A stretch of 64,000 bases of DNA from Oceanicoccus sp. KOV_DT_Chl (GTDB lineage Bacteria; Pseudomonadota; Gammaproteobacteria; Pseudomonadales; Dasaniaceae), in contig NZ_FQLF01000002.1 of the NCBI RefSeq assembly GCF_900120175.1, positions 1,674,001 to 1,738,000 on the forward strand, written 5' to 3'. A program made the translations under genes and the position numbers. Below are positions 1 to 15,274 of this stretch, one piece after another; within the stretch, counting starts at the first letter, position 1, and each line of letters starts with the position of its first letter. Below the pieces are notes generated by a model. The model had not been told where the DNA came from, made no database searches, and saw nothing but the letters and a program-made list of their open reading frames with translations.

Positions 1-630
1 CCAACCGTAGGACTCAAAACGCTTGGGCGTGTCGTCGGTAAACCAGCCTTCCACTTCACCATCAATAGAGATACCGTTGTCATCATAGAAACAAATTAGC
101 TTGCCCAAACCCAAAGTACCCGCCAGCGAGCATGCTTCATGGGAGATACCTTCCATCAAGCAGCCATCGCCCAAAAAGGTATAGGTATAGTGGTTAACAA
201 TCTCGTGACCATCGCGGTTAAATTGCGCTGCCAACACCTTCTCTGCTACCGCCATACCCGCGGCATTTGTAATACCTTGCCCCAGCGGGCCAGTGGTGGT
301 TTCAACACCGGGAGCGTAACCGTATTCCGGGTGACCCGGTGTTTTCGAGTGCATTTGCCGGAAGTTTTTCAATTCCTCCATCGGCAAGTCATAGCCGCTA
401 AGGTGGAGTAGCGAGTAGATCAACATTGAGCCATGACCATTGGATAGCACAAAGCGGTCGCGGTCAGCCCAATTGGGATTAGCCGGGTTGTGGCGCAGAT
501 AATCATTCCACAGCACTTCGGCGATATCTGCCATCCCCATCGGGGCTCCAGGGTGGCCAGAATTGGCCTGTTGAACGGCGTCCATACTAAGGGCGCGGAT
601 GGCATTAGCTAACTCGCTACGAGAAGGCAT
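1..630 (-). CDS. tkt: Transketolase, N-terminal part (gene runs off the left edge)
   Basis: Transketolase moves two-carbon ketol units between sugar phosphates in the pentose phosphate pathway using thiamine diphosphate. Only the first 210 codons are in the window, read leftward from an ATG at 630-628 with an AGGAG Shine-Dalgarno nearby. The reading frame gives [20 protein letters not shown] at the start, then [18 protein letters not shown], the typical N-terminal substrate/cofactor region, followed by a [13 protein letters not shown] block that is the start of the thiamine-diphosphate-binding motif. The frame stays open to base 1. The gene is divergent from the methyl-cycle operon on its right. 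Family identity is certain; paralogue (tktA or tktB) cannot be told. Confidence 0.95.
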   Translation of the reverse strand, partial: MPSRSELANAIRALSMDAVQQANSGHPGAPMGMADIAEVLWNDYLRHNPANPNWADRDRFVLSNGHGSMLIYSLLHLSGYDLPMEELKNFRQMHSKTPGHPEYGYAPGVETTTGPLGQGITNAAGMAVAEKVLAAQFNRDGHEIVNHYTYTFLGDGCLMEGISHEACSLAGTLGLGKLICFYDDNGISIDGEVEGWFTDDTPKRFESYGW

Positions 631-842
631 CTATTTAGACTCCTGAGATAGGGTATTCATTACGGTGGTATTTGAGGGCGGCTATTTTCCCCTACCGGCG
701 GCCCCACGGCAATTGCTGAGGGTAAAAAAACTGGCCAATACCGGCTAATTAACGTAATTGCACTCATAAATCCCGAATATCTGGCCGCCGAAAGAATTCT
801 GCTTGCCTAAATTCGCTACCAGACTCCCAATAAGCCCTCAAA

Positions 843-870
843 ATCTATATCGAAATATTTTGATATAGAT
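843..870. promoter_or_regulatory. 28-bp palindrome, likely operator of the methyl-cycle operon
   Basis: Arms ATCTATATC (843-851) and GATATAGAT (862-870) are exact reverse complements. The 10-base centre GAAATATTTT is also self-complementary except for its outermost pair, so 13 of 14 base pairs match. It lies 26 bp before the ATG of an ArsR-family regulator gene and in the divergent region with tkt. Position and symmetry suit a dimeric HTH operator and autoregulation. That it is bound by this SahR-like protein is inference. Confidence 0.7.
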
Positions 871-896
871 GCAAAGTGCTGATAGACTCCTCCGCC

Positions 897-1898
897 ATGA
901 CTGAATTATCACCCACAAATGTGACCCCGCTGGTGGCCAACAACACCGACCCGGACGCCCTGCTTGCCTTTTGCAAAGCCAGCGCTGACCAGTTGCGGTT
1001 GGATATTTTGCGGGTACTCAATCGGGATTCCTACGGTGTGCTCGAACTGTGCAGCATCTTTGACACCAAGCAATCGGGCATGAGCCATCACCTGAAAATT
1101 CTCGCCAATGCCGGCCTGGTTAAAACCCGCCGAGAAGGCAATACTATTTTTTATCGTCGCGCCAACCGCAATAACAATTCTGAACTCACTGCCCTACAAC
1201 AGGCCTTGCATCAGGTTATTGATAAGCAACCCAATTGCGAACAGCTACAAGATAAAATTGAACAGGTGCAACACAACCGCGCCGCGAACTCGGAAAACTT
1301 TTTTGCTGAAAACGCAGATAGTTTTCGGCAACAGCAAGAACAAATTGCTGCCTACGAATTGTATGGCCCTAATGCGATTGAAATGATTGGCCGTTGCTTT
1401 GGCAATCAGCGCCATCCCAAAGTGTTAGAAGTTGGACCAGGTGAAGGTGCATTCCTGGCGGAATTATCGCCACGCTTCCAACAAGTCTACGCTCTCGACA
1501 ACTCACAAAAGATGTTAGACAAAGCCACCGTATTTGCTGAGCAAAGCGGCTTATCCAATATCAATTTTATTCAGGGCGATACCAAAGACCCGCAACTCGA
1601 TAACCTCCATGCGGATTGCGCGGTAGTGAATATGGTTTTACATCACACCCCATCTCCTGCTGACATATTTTTCGACTTAGCAAAACTATTAAGAAAAGAC
1701 GGGCAACTATTTGTTACTGATTTATGCAGCCATGATCAGGAGTGGGTGAAAGAATCCTGCGGTGATTTATGGCTGGGCTTTGCCCCGGAAGATTTAACCC
1801 AATGGGCCGCTGCCGCAGGATTTAAAACCGGTGAAAATATTTATCTGGCACAACGCAATGGCTTTCGTGTGCAGATAAGACAGTTCGTAAAAATTTAA
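897..1898 (+). CDS. SahR-like ArsR-family regulator fused to a SAM-dependent methyltransferase domain
   Basis: This 333-residue protein has an N-terminal winged helix of the ArsR type (about residues 20-90; recognition region KQSGMSHHLKILANAGLV) and a C-terminal class I methyltransferase fold with the SAM-binding motif VLEVGPGEGAFLAEL at about 176-190. Such proteins head methionine-cycle clusters in Proteobacteria, where the ArsR regulator SahR has been described as sensing S-adenosylhomocysteine. Here it directly precedes metK, ahcY and metF, which fits that role; the ligand is inferred. I chose ATG 897; an in-frame GTG at 876 sits almost on the palindrome and would add seven residues. Neither start has a clear Shine-Dalgarno. 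The methyltransferase domain may act only as a SAM/SAH sensor. Confidence 0.85.
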   Translation: MTELSPTNVTPLVANNTDPDALLAFCKASADQLRLDILRVLNRDSYGVLELCSIFDTKQSGMSHHLKILANAGLVKTRREGNTIFYRRANRNNNSELTALQQALHQVIDKQPNCEQLQDKIEQVQHNRAANSENFFAENADSFRQQQEQIAAYELYGPNAIEMIGRCFGNQRHPKVLEVGPGEGAFLAELSPRFQQVYALDNSQKMLDKATVFAEQSGLSNINFIQGDTKDPQLDNLHADCAVVNMVLHHTPSPADIFFDLAKLLRKDGQLFVTDLCSHDQEWVKESCGDLWLGFAPEDLTQWAAAAGFKTGENIYLAQRNGFRVQIRQFVKI

Positions 1899-1936
1899 TT
1901 TAACGTTACAGCATTTTATTATCAGGAGAAGTATCC

Positions 1937-3154
1937 ATGTCAGAGTATTCCGTATTCACATCAGAGTCAGTCTCTGAAGGCCACCCGGATAAAATGGCCG
2001 ACCAGGTATCCGACGCGGTACTGGACGCGATTATTGCCCGCGACCCAATGGCCCGTGTCGCCGTAGAAACACTGGTCAAAACCGGTATGGCGATTGTTGC
2101 CGGTGAGCTCACCACGTCGTGCTATGTCGACCTGGAAGATATTATCCGCGACGTCATTATCGGCATTGGCTACAACAGCTCCGACGTTGGTTTTGATGGC
2201 GCCAGCTGTGCGGTATTAAACGCGATTGGTAAACAGTCGGTCGATATCAATATGGGCGTGGATCGCTCCAAGCCGGAAGATCAAGGCGCAGGCGATCAAG
2301 GTTTAATGTTTGGGTATGCCACCAACGAAACCGAAAGCCTGATGCCAGCAGCGGTGTATTATTCGCACCGTCTAGTCGAGCGCCAGGCGCAATTGCGTAA
2401 AGACGGCGTGCTGCCATGGTTGCGTCCCGATGCCAAATCCCAGGTCAGCTTGCGCTATGAAAATGGCAAGCCAGTAGCAATTGATGCCGTTGTATTATCC
2501 ACCCAACACGATCCCGATATTTCATTAGATGATTTGCGCGAAGCCATTTTGGAAAACGTAGTGTTACCCGTTTTACCTAAAGAATGGTTGCATGAAAACA
2601 CCCAGTACCACATCAACCCCACCGGCAACTTTGTCATTGGTGGCCCGGTAGGTGACTGTGGCTTGACCGGCCGTAAAATTATTGTTGATACTTATGGCGG
2701 CATGGCACGTCACGGTGGTGGTGCATTCTCGGGTAAGGATCCCTCTAAAGTGGACCGCTCTGCCGCTTATGCGGGCCGTTATGTTGCCAAGAATGTAGTA
2801 GCAGCGGGCTTGGCCGAGCGCTGTGAAATTCAGGTCTCTTACGCGATTGGCGTTGCCGAACCGACCTCTATTTCTATTAACACCTTTGGCACCGGTACCG
2901 TGTCCGATGAAAAACTAACCGCAGCGATTCGCGAAGTGTTTGACCTGCGTCCTTACGGCATTACTAAAATGCTGGATTTGCTACACCCCATGTATCAACT
3001 GACTGCGTCTTACGGTCACTTTGGTCGTGAACCATTTGAACATACCTATTCCTGGAAAGATGAAACCGGTGCTGAAAAGTCAGACACCTTTACCGCCTTT
3101 ACCTGGGAAAAAACTGACAAAGTTGATGCGTTAAAAGCCGCCGTCAACGCCTAA
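1937..3154 (+). CDS. metK: S-adenosylmethionine synthase
   Basis: MetK makes S-adenosylmethionine from methionine and ATP, a cytosolic step at the top of the methyl cycle. The 405-residue protein has the family signatures: GHPDK at residues 15-19, GAGDQG at 117-122 and the phosphate-binding loop [16 protein letters not shown] at 260-275. Length is slightly above the usual 380-400. The ATG at 1937 is preceded by AGGAG at good spacing. It is the second gene of the operon, 38 bp after the SahR-like regulator and 62 bp before ahcY, so SAM production is probably co-regulated with SAH removal. Confidence 0.97.
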   Translation: MSEYSVFTSESVSEGHPDKMADQVSDAVLDAIIARDPMARVAVETLVKTGMAIVAGELTTSCYVDLEDIIRDVIIGIGYNSSDVGFDGASCAVLNAIGKQSVDINMGVDRSKPEDQGAGDQGLMFGYATNETESLMPAAVYYSHRLVERQAQLRKDGVLPWLRPDAKSQVSLRYENGKPVAIDAVVLSTQHDPDISLDDLREAILENVVLPVLPKEWLHENTQYHINPTGNFVIGGPVGDCGLTGRKIIVDTYGGMARHGGGAFSGKDPSKVDRSAAYAGRYVAKNVVAAGLAERCEIQVSYAIGVAEPTSISINTFGTGTVSDEKLTAAIREVFDLRPYGITKMLDLLHPMYQLTASYGHFGREPFEHTYSWKDETGAEKSDTFTAFTWEKTDKVDALKAAVNA

Positions 3155-3174
3155 CCCCTTAGCCATTTACTTGC

Positions 3175-3198
3175 GTCGGGTCAGCACACTGACCCGAC
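3175..3198 (+). promoter_or_regulatory. Perfect 10-bp hairpin between metK and ahcY
   Basis: GTCGGGTCAG (3175-3184), a four-base CACA loop, then CTGACCCGAC (3189-3198). No T run follows; the sequence runs into the AAAGGA Shine-Dalgarno of ahcY about 7 bases later. It is therefore not a classic terminator. It may stabilise or process the mRNA or alter ahcY translation. It lacks the conserved core I would expect of the SAH riboswitch found upstream of Pseudomonas ahcY. Confidence 0.6.
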
Positions 3199-3216
3199 TT
3201 ACCAAAGGACAAAAAC

Positions 3217-4569
3217 ATGACCGATTATAAAGTAGCAGACATTTCTCTCGCGGCCTGGGGCCGTAAAGAACTGGACATCGCCGAAACCGAAATGCCAGCA
3301 CTGATGGCGATGCGCGCTAAATACAGCCCCAGCCAACCACTAGCGGGTGCCAAGATTTTAGGCTGTATCCACATGACCATTCAAACCGGCGTATTGATTG
3401 AAACACTGGTAGCACTGGGTGCAGAAGTGCGCTGGTCATCATGTAATATTTTCTCAACGCAGGATCACGCTGCCGCCGCTATCGCTGCTGCCGGTGTACC
3501 CGTTTATGCCTGGAAAGGTGAAACCGAAGAAGAGTATGAGTGGTGTTTGGAACAAACCATCTTAAAAGACGGTCAGCCTTGGGATGCCAATATGGTGCTC
3601 GATGACGGTGGCGATCTGACATTAATGCTACATGAAAAATACGGCCAGATGCTAGACAATATCCACGGTATCACCGAAGAAACCACCACCGGCGTTCACC
3701 GCTTACAAGAGATGTTAGAAAAAGGTACTTTGAAAGTACCGGCGATCAACGTTAACGATTCCATCACTAAATCCAAAAACGACAATAAGTATGGCTGTCG
3801 CCACTCGTTAAGCGATGCGATCAAGCGCGGTACCGATCACTTGTTATCGGGTAAAAAAGCACTGGTTATTGGTTATGGTGACGTGGGCAAAGGTTCTGCA
3901 CAATCTTTGAACCAGGAAGGAATGATTGTACGGATATCGGAAATTGACCCCATTTGTGCAATGCAGGCATGTATGGACGGCTTTGAAGTCGTATCACCTT
4001 ACAACAACGGCATTAACACCGGCAAAGCTGAAGATACCAATAAAGCATTGTTAGAAAATACCGATATTGTGGTAACCACCACCGGTAACTTGAACGTGTG
4101 TGACTCAGCCATTTTACAATCGCTGAAGAACGGTGCTGTGGTTTGTAACATCGGTCACTTCGATAACGAAATCGATACCGCGTTTATGCGCAAGAACTGG
4201 GAGTGGGATGAAGTTAAACCACAGGTCCATAAAGTCTATCGCGACAAAGCCACTAACGATCATTTGATTCTGTTATCAGAAGGTCGCTTGGTTAACCTGG
4301 GCAACGCTACTGGCCACCCTTCACGGATCATGGATGGTTCCTTTGCTAACCAGGTACTGGCGCAGATTCACTTGTATGGTTTGAAGTATGCAGATAAAAA
4401 AGATACTGCAATCACGTTGGAAGTATTGCCCAAACACTTGGATGAAGAAGTTGCGGCGCATATGGTCAATGGGTTTGGTGGTGTGATTACCAAACTGACG
4501 CAGGAGCAAGCTGACTACATCAATGTGGCGGTTGAAGGTCCGTTCAAAACGGATTCTTATAAGTACTAA
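3217..4569 (+). CDS. ahcY: Adenosylhomocysteinase (S-adenosylhomocysteine hydrolase)
   Basis: AhcY splits S-adenosylhomocysteine into adenosine and homocysteine, relieving product inhibition of methyltransferases. The 450-residue protein contains the NAD-binding Rossmann motif [10 protein letters not shown] at about 219-228, the substrate region [15 protein letters not shown] (180-194), and ends in the family-typical Lys-Tyr (DSYKY). Bacterial AhcY with an internal insert of about 40 residues has this length. The ATG at 3217 follows AAAGGAC. It lies between metK and metF, so the operon covers SAM synthesis, SAH hydrolysis and the methyl donor for homocysteine remethylation. Confidence 0.97.
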   Translation: MTDYKVADISLAAWGRKELDIAETEMPALMAMRAKYSPSQPLAGAKILGCIHMTIQTGVLIETLVALGAEVRWSSCNIFSTQDHAAAAIAAAGVPVYAWKGETEEEYEWCLEQTILKDGQPWDANMVLDDGGDLTLMLHEKYGQMLDNIHGITEETTTGVHRLQEMLEKGTLKVPAINVNDSITKSKNDNKYGCRHSLSDAIKRGTDHLLSGKKALVIGYGDVGKGSAQSLNQEGMIVRISEIDPICAMQACMDGFEVVSPYNNGINTGKAEDTNKALLENTDIVVTTTGNLNVCDSAILQSLKNGAVVCNIGHFDNEIDTAFMRKNWEWDEVKPQVHKVYRDKATNDHLILLSEGRLVNLGNATGHPSRIMDGSFANQVLAQIHLYGLKYADKKDTAITLEVLPKHLDEEVAAHMVNGFGGVITKLTQEQADYINVAVEGPFKTDSYKY

Positions 4570-4601
4570 GGCTGTTTCCCTAGCGGAGACTTAACCAAAT
4601 A

Positions 4602-4644
4602 GCGCCTTGCTTTGCGAGGCGCAGTGTCTGGTCCATAACCAGAC
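4602..4644 (+). promoter_or_regulatory. Two tandem hairpins before metF
   Basis: Hairpin one pairs GCGCCTTGC (4602-4610) with GCGAGGCGC (4614-4622), with one T-G wobble. Hairpin two pairs GTCTGGT (4626-4632) with ACCAGAC (4638-4644) and is followed by CTTTTG. The pair lies wholly between the ahcY stop and the metF start. It could be a weak terminator or attenuator that lowers metF relative to ahcY. Function is inference. Confidence 0.45.
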
Positions 4645-4666
4645 CTTTTGCTTAGAAGCGATGACC

Positions 4667-5503
4667 ATGACTGACAAAAAACGCTTTAGTTTTGAATTTT
4701 TTCCGCCGAAAACTGATGTCGGTAGAGAAAAATTGAATGTCGTACGCGATGAACTTAATCAATTAAATCCTGATTTTTTCTCAGTAACCTATGGTGCTGG
4801 CGGCTCCACCCGCGACAACACTAAAGAAATTGTATTTGCCATGAAAACTGCAGGTATTGCTACCGCGCCGCACCTGTCTTTTGGCGGCGATGATGAAGCC
4901 TCTATGCTGGCACTGATTAACGAATACAAAGACGCAGGTATTGATCGTATTGTGTCACTGCGAGGCGATATTCCATCAGGCATGGGCGCCCAACGACTGG
5001 TCTATGCCGAGGAGTTAGTTCAGTTTATTCGTAAACATACTGGCGATCACTTTCATTTAGAAGTTGCCGCTTATCCGGAAATCCATCCGGACGCAGCCAG
5101 TTATGATAGTGATATCCAGTTTCTCAAGCGGAAATTTGATGCCGGTGCTAATAGTGCTATTACCCAGTACTTTTATAATGCCGACAGCTTTTTCTATTTT
5201 ATCGATCAATGCCAAAAAGCGGGTATCGAAAAACCGATCTATCCAGGCATTATGCCGATCACCAATTTTCAAAACCTTGCCCGCTTCTCAAAAAATTGTG
5301 GCGCTGAAATTCCTCGATGGATGGCGCAAAAGCTTGAAGGCTATGGTGATGACACTGCAAGTATAAAGGCATTTGGTATAGAAGTAGTGACTCGCTTATG
5401 CGAGCAGCTGCTGGCCGCCGATGCTCCTGGTATTCATTTTTACACCATGAACCAGATAGAGCCTAATAAAACTATTTGGAATAATTTAGGCTTATCATCT
5501 TAG
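4667..5503 (+). CDS. metF: 5,10-methylenetetrahydrofolate reductase
   Basis: MetF reduces methylenetetrahydrofolate to methyltetrahydrofolate with FAD, supplying the methyl group for methionine synthesis. The 278-residue protein starts MTDKKRFSFEFFPPKTD, with the FEFFPPK signature and its catalytic glutamate, and contains SLRGDIPSG and the AAYPEIHP block of the barrel. ATG 4667 and ATG 4661 are both possible; AGAAG at about 4654 favours 4667 by spacing. Last gene of the methyl-cycle operon, followed by a strong terminator. Length matches the family (about 280-296). Confidence 0.95.
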   Translation: MTDKKRFSFEFFPPKTDVGREKLNVVRDELNQLNPDFFSVTYGAGGSTRDNTKEIVFAMKTAGIATAPHLSFGGDDEASMLALINEYKDAGIDRIVSLRGDIPSGMGAQRLVYAEELVQFIRKHTGDHFHLEVAAYPEIHPDAASYDSDIQFLKRKFDAGANSAITQYFYNADSFFYFIDQCQKAGIEKPIYPGIMPITNFQNLARFSKNCGAEIPRWMAQKLEGYGDDTASIKAFGIEVVTRLCEQLLAADAPGIHFYTMNQIEPNKTIWNNLGLSS

Positions 5504-5528
5504 ACTATTTAAGCTTAAGACGATTGTT

Positions 5529-5566
5529 AAAAGCCGCTTAGCTGTACTTGCTAAGCGGCTTTTTTA
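5529..5566 (+). terminator. Rho-independent terminator of the methyl-cycle operon
   Basis: A 14-bp perfect stem, AAAAGCCGCTTAGC (5529-5542) with GCTAAGCGGCTTTT (5550-5563), seven-base loop, then more T residues to 5565. It lies 25 bp after the metF stop and upstream of rsmE on the same strand. Confidence 0.92.
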
Positions 5567-5626
5567 TTTATTGAATCAGCACCGCAGTGCTACTATTGGC
5601 TCACATTCTTTTATATACAGAATACT

Positions 5627-6376
5627 ATGCGCATACCCCGAATCTACGTGGCACAGCCATTAACTGAACATCAGACCACTGAATTAAATGAGGCTAGCAG
5701 TCACTACATTAGCAAAGTACTACGCCTTAACGAAGGTGCTCCACTGATCTTATTTAACGGCCAAGGTGGCCAGTTTGATGCGTGTATTGAGGCGGTGAGT
5801 AAAAAATGGGTCACTGTTACTGTTCAGCAGCAGCACTTACTTGAAACTGAATCCCCACTGAGCATCCATCTCGGGATAGCTATTTCGAAAGGCGATCGCA
5901 TGGATTGGGTTATTCAAAAGGCTACCGAATTAGGTGTTACGGAAATAACCCCGCTACTAAGCGCGCGTGTAGAACTTAAACTTAAAGGCGAGCGTTTAGA
6001 AAAAAAGCTACAACACTGGCAAAAAATTGCTATTAGCGCCTGTGAACAATGCGGCCGCAATCGTATTCCTACTGTGCATAAATTACTGGGGATAGATCAA
6101 TGGCTAACTAGCGTACAGGCTGATAAAAAACTGGTATTGCATCATCGCACAGAGCAAACTCTTAACAGTGACGATGAAGTAAATAAAACGGCCTTATTAA
6201 TTGGACCAGAAGGCGGATTAAATGAAACGGAGATAAATGACGCTGAAAAAAATGGCTTCCAAGCTATGCAGCTTGGCCCAAGAGTATTGAGAACCGAAAC
6301 GGCGCCACTGGTAGCGATCACGTTATTACAATCGGTATGGGCGATATTTAATTCTGGCTGTAAAAACGATGCTTAA
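5627..6376 (+). CDS. rsmE: 16S rRNA (uracil1498-N3)-methyltransferase
   Basis: RsmE methylates U1498 in helix 44 of 16S rRNA using SAM. The 249-residue protein has an N-terminal PUA-like domain (about 1-75) and a C-terminal SPOUT knot with LIGPEGGLNETE (191-202) and the hallmark LGPRVLRTETA (216-226). Its length matches the family. It starts at ATG 5627, 61 bp after the terminator of metF, so it probably has its own promoter. Its end overlaps the convergent chpC stop by four bases. Confidence 0.95.
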   Translation: MRIPRIYVAQPLTEHQTTELNEASSHYISKVLRLNEGAPLILFNGQGGQFDACIEAVSKKWVTVTVQQQHLLETESPLSIHLGIAISKGDRMDWVIQKATELGVTEITPLLSARVELKLKGERLEKKLQHWQKIAISACEQCGRNRIPTVHKLLGIDQWLTSVQADKKLVLHHRTEQTLNSDDEVNKTALLIGPEGGLNETEINDAEKNGFQAMQLGPRVLRTETAPLVAITLLQSVWAIFNSGCKNDA

Positions 6377-6843
6377 ATATGCAACAAAGTTTGCTGCTGA
6401 ATAAAATCAACATTGGGAATAACTGCCTCTTCGCCGCTCACTAGCACTCTCGCTAGCTCAGCCGGGCCTATGGTTACCGACTCGTCGTTTGAAACCTCGT
6501 TGGGTAAAACCCGCATCAACCTCGGCATACCCTCGGTAACAATCGCGCAAAATGGCAAACGATCATCCACTAAACCATTTAGTACGGCAATCCGTTTACC
6601 CACACTTTGACTTTGAAATGATTCGTCGTTTAAAGACTCAAAAGACACTAATGGCACCTCTGTGTTGCGCCAGGAAAAATATCCTAGAAACCAGGCTGGA
6701 CTACCTTCTTTAGCAGTAGGTTTAACAAACGGAATTATTTCGGCTACCGACACATTGGGTAACACCAGCTGCTTACCATTCATTGGGATTAATAATGTAG
6801 CCAATTCATTAGCGGCAATTGTGGATTGGACTTCTGTGCTCAT
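6373..6843 (-). CDS. chpC: CheW-like adaptor ChpC of the Pil-Chp system
   Basis: A 156-residue CheW-domain protein. CheW-type adaptors link chemoreceptors to the CheA kinase; in Pseudomonas ChpC closes the pil-chp cluster, as here. Visible features are the start of the fold LATLLIPMNGKQLVLPNVSVAE and the typical GYFSWRNTEVPLVSFE strand region. It follows chpB by 30 bp on the same strand and is last in the operon. The assignment to ChpC rather than a generic CheW rests mainly on position. Confidence 0.85.
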   Translation of the reverse strand: MSTEVQSTIAANELATLLIPMNGKQLVLPNVSVAEIIPFVKPTAKEGSPAWFLGYFSWRNTEVPLVSFESLNDESFQSQSVGKRIAVLNGLVDDRLPFCAIVTEGMPRLMRVLPNEVSNDESVTIGPAELARVLVSGEEAVIPNVDFIQQQTLLHI

Positions 6844-6873
6844 GGATTGCCTCTCTATATATTTACGTAGGAA

Positions 6874-7857
6874 TTAGGCCGGTAATGCTATATTTGCATT
6901 ACTGTCGGTACTAATTTTTTTAACTAACTCAGCCGCCAATTGCTCTGGAGTCCCCTGAAAACTCACACAGCCAGTATCAATGGCGGCATTGGGCATTGCA
7001 GCACTGACACAACTTTCTGGTTCCTGTGCCCAAATTGTCGCGCCACAAGCTTTAGCTACTCGACAACCAATTTCGCCGTCGTTACAGGTACCACTAAATA
7101 TAATCACACCTAATTTATCACGGTAGATCCGTGCCAAATCAGCAATAACTTGATCCAGTGCCGGTTGGTAGCTACCCGCCCAGGCCTTGCGAGTTTCGAT
7201 CACTCGACCGCGAGGCAAAAATCTAAGTTGACGGTCTGCTGGCACTACAGCAACAGAACCTTGCGCCAACATCTGCTCACCACGAACCAACTGTAGAGGG
7301 TAACAATGTTGTGTACCAATTCCTTTAGCCAATACAGTATCGAAATTCGTTTCAATATGCTGCCCGTAAACCAGGGCAACCGGTAAACCTGCTGGCAAAG
7401 CCGATAAAAAAAGCTTTACTGCTTCTGGCCCACCCAGTGATGCTGCCAATACCCAAATCTGCGCAGGCAAATCTGGCGATTGCAGCTCTGCTGTAGTTGA
7501 CAAACTACTGTCGTCGTTTCTTAACGCTACTACTTCCAGTTTTTCCAGTAATCGACGTCGCCATAAATCAGTAGCAGCGATATCTGTAGTCAGTGGTATA
7601 TTATCGTTAAGCAATAACGGCAAATCACTTTGTTCTAGCAGTTTTTCTAAAGAGGGCTGGATATTACTTCCTTCAACATCCAACAACCAGGCATCAAAAA
7701 CTGCAGCTTCATCTTTTGCTAAAAAGCCATCCAGGGCACTAAAGTCCATGGACTGGGCTAATAGATAACCGCCGTCACTAAGTACGTTTTGCAGCAGGTG
7801 ACGATTAAGATCGCTATCTGTCACCAGAGCAATACGCGGCGCAGCGCTATCCGTCAT
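6874..7857 (-). CDS. chpB: CheB-type protein-glutamate methylesterase ChpB
   Basis: ChpB removes methyl groups from the pilus chemoreceptor PilJ. The C-terminal half (about 130-315) is a CheB esterase domain: serine in VLAASLGG (S140), histidine in GQHIETNF (H167) and aspartate in SGTCNDGEIG (D260), with the CheB spacing. The N-terminal 120 residues resemble a receiver fold but lack a clear phospho-aspartate pocket (LVTDSDLNRH, then AWLLDVEG), so control by phosphorylation is doubtful. It starts 3 bp after the chpA stop, implying coupling, and precedes chpC. Confidence 0.9.
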   Translation of the reverse strand: MTDSAAPRIALVTDSDLNRHLLQNVLSDGGYLLAQSMDFSALDGFLAKDEAAVFDAWLLDVEGSNIQPSLEKLLEQSDLPLLLNDNIPLTTDIAATDLWRRRLLEKLEVVALRNDDSSLSTTAELQSPDLPAQIWVLAASLGGPEAVKLFLSALPAGLPVALVYGQHIETNFDTVLAKGIGTQHCYPLQLVRGEQMLAQGSVAVVPADRQLRFLPRGRVIETRKAWAGSYQPALDQVIADLARIYRDKLGVIIFSGTCNDGEIGCRVAKACGATIWAQEPESCVSAAMPNAAIDTGCVSFQGTPEQLAAELVKKISTDSNANIALPA

Positions 7858-7860
7858 TTT

Positions 7861-14295
<6,435 letters not shown>

Positions 14296-14321
14296 AGGAT
14301 TGCAACCTTTTGTTGTTAGCC

Positions 14322-15209
14322 TCAGGCGCCATTTTTCGCGCGCTGGCTTTTTAACGATATTTTTATATATGCCTGCACCGCGGTATCTTTATACCTTTGC
14401 ATCTTTGGGTGCTGCCATCCAACTACTTCACCGGGACCAATCACCAATAAACCACCAGGCTTTAAGTGTTCTGCCAGGCCATTTAGAACTTGCCATTGCC
14501 GATCGCGGCGAAAATAAACTAATACGTTTTGACAATAAATTACATCCATCGCCAGCTGGGGTATTTTATCCAGTTCCAACAAGTTGCCTTGTACAAAAGC
14601 TAAACGTTGACGTAACTTGGCAACTACTTGATATTGATTTTCCGTTATCCCTGTAAAATATTTATGCTTCAACGATGGCGGTAAACTATCAACTTTACGC
14701 GCACTGTATTTTCCGAGTCTTGCTACTGCTAACGCGCTCTGACTAATATCAGTAGCCATAACACCTAAAAAACATTCCGTTGATACATAATCAAGAACCT
14801 CATTCGCCAACATCGCCAACGAGTACGCCTCTTCTCCGGTAGAACAACCTACACTCCATAGGTCTAATGTATCGCCCTTACTTCTCGACTCAAGTTCAAA
14901 TAGAGTCATTAAATATTTTTGCACTGCGCCGTAGGAATGAGACTCTCGATAAAAACTGGTTTCCTTGACAGATATCCTGTCTACCAACTGCGTCCACTCA
15001 ATGAGTCCTTCAGGAATACGACTTACTTGCTGAAAATACTCTTCATAATCCTCACACCCGACTTCGCGCATACGCTGGCTGAGGCCTTTTTGTAAAATTG
15101 ATTTATGTTGTAAAAAGCAAATGCCCGTACGGAGCTCTAATAGAGTTTGCCAACGGGCATACTGTTCATCACTAAGTTCCAGCGGCGCCTGATAAGACCA
15201 CCTCGACAT
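14322..15209 (-). CDS. pilK: CheR-type chemoreceptor methyltransferase PilK
   Basis: PilK methylates glutamates of the PilJ receptor using SAM, opposing ChpB. The 295-residue protein has the CheR N-terminal helical domain (about 10-80) and the SAM-binding core with WSVGCSTGEEAYSLAM and the NPF-like equivalent IYCQNVLVYF. I chose the ATG at 15209 (MSRWSYQAPL); a GTG three codons upstream at 15218 is also open. It lies between pilJ and chpA, in the same order as in Pseudomonas, where its deletion has little motility effect. Confidence 0.9.
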   Translation of the reverse strand: MSRWSYQAPLELSDEQYARWQTLLELRTGICFLQHKSILQKGLSQRMREVGCEDYEEYFQQVSRIPEGLIEWTQLVDRISVKETSFYRESHSYGAVQKYLMTLFELESRSKGDTLDLWSVGCSTGEEAYSLAMLANEVLDYVSTECFLGVMATDISQSALAVARLGKYSARKVDSLPPSLKHKYFTGITENQYQVVAKLRQRLAFVQGNLLELDKIPQLAMDVIYCQNVLVYFRRDRQWQVLNGLAEHLKPGGLLVIGPGEVVGWQHPKMQRYKDTAVQAYIKISLKSQRAKNGA

Positions 15210-15274
15210 CGCTCTCACTCTCTCTAACGTTTGCCATTAACAATGTAAAACGGCCAATCAATTCACTAACAATT

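Noticed and set aside
139-411. 90-codon plus-strand frame and the minus-strand frame at 420-605
   Set aside because: Both overlap the transketolase gene in other frames. The real frame is the leftward one from 630, which runs off the edge.
3155-3216. SAH riboswitch before ahcY
   Set aside because: There is one simple hairpin in 62 bp; I do not see the conserved multi-stem core of that riboswitch.
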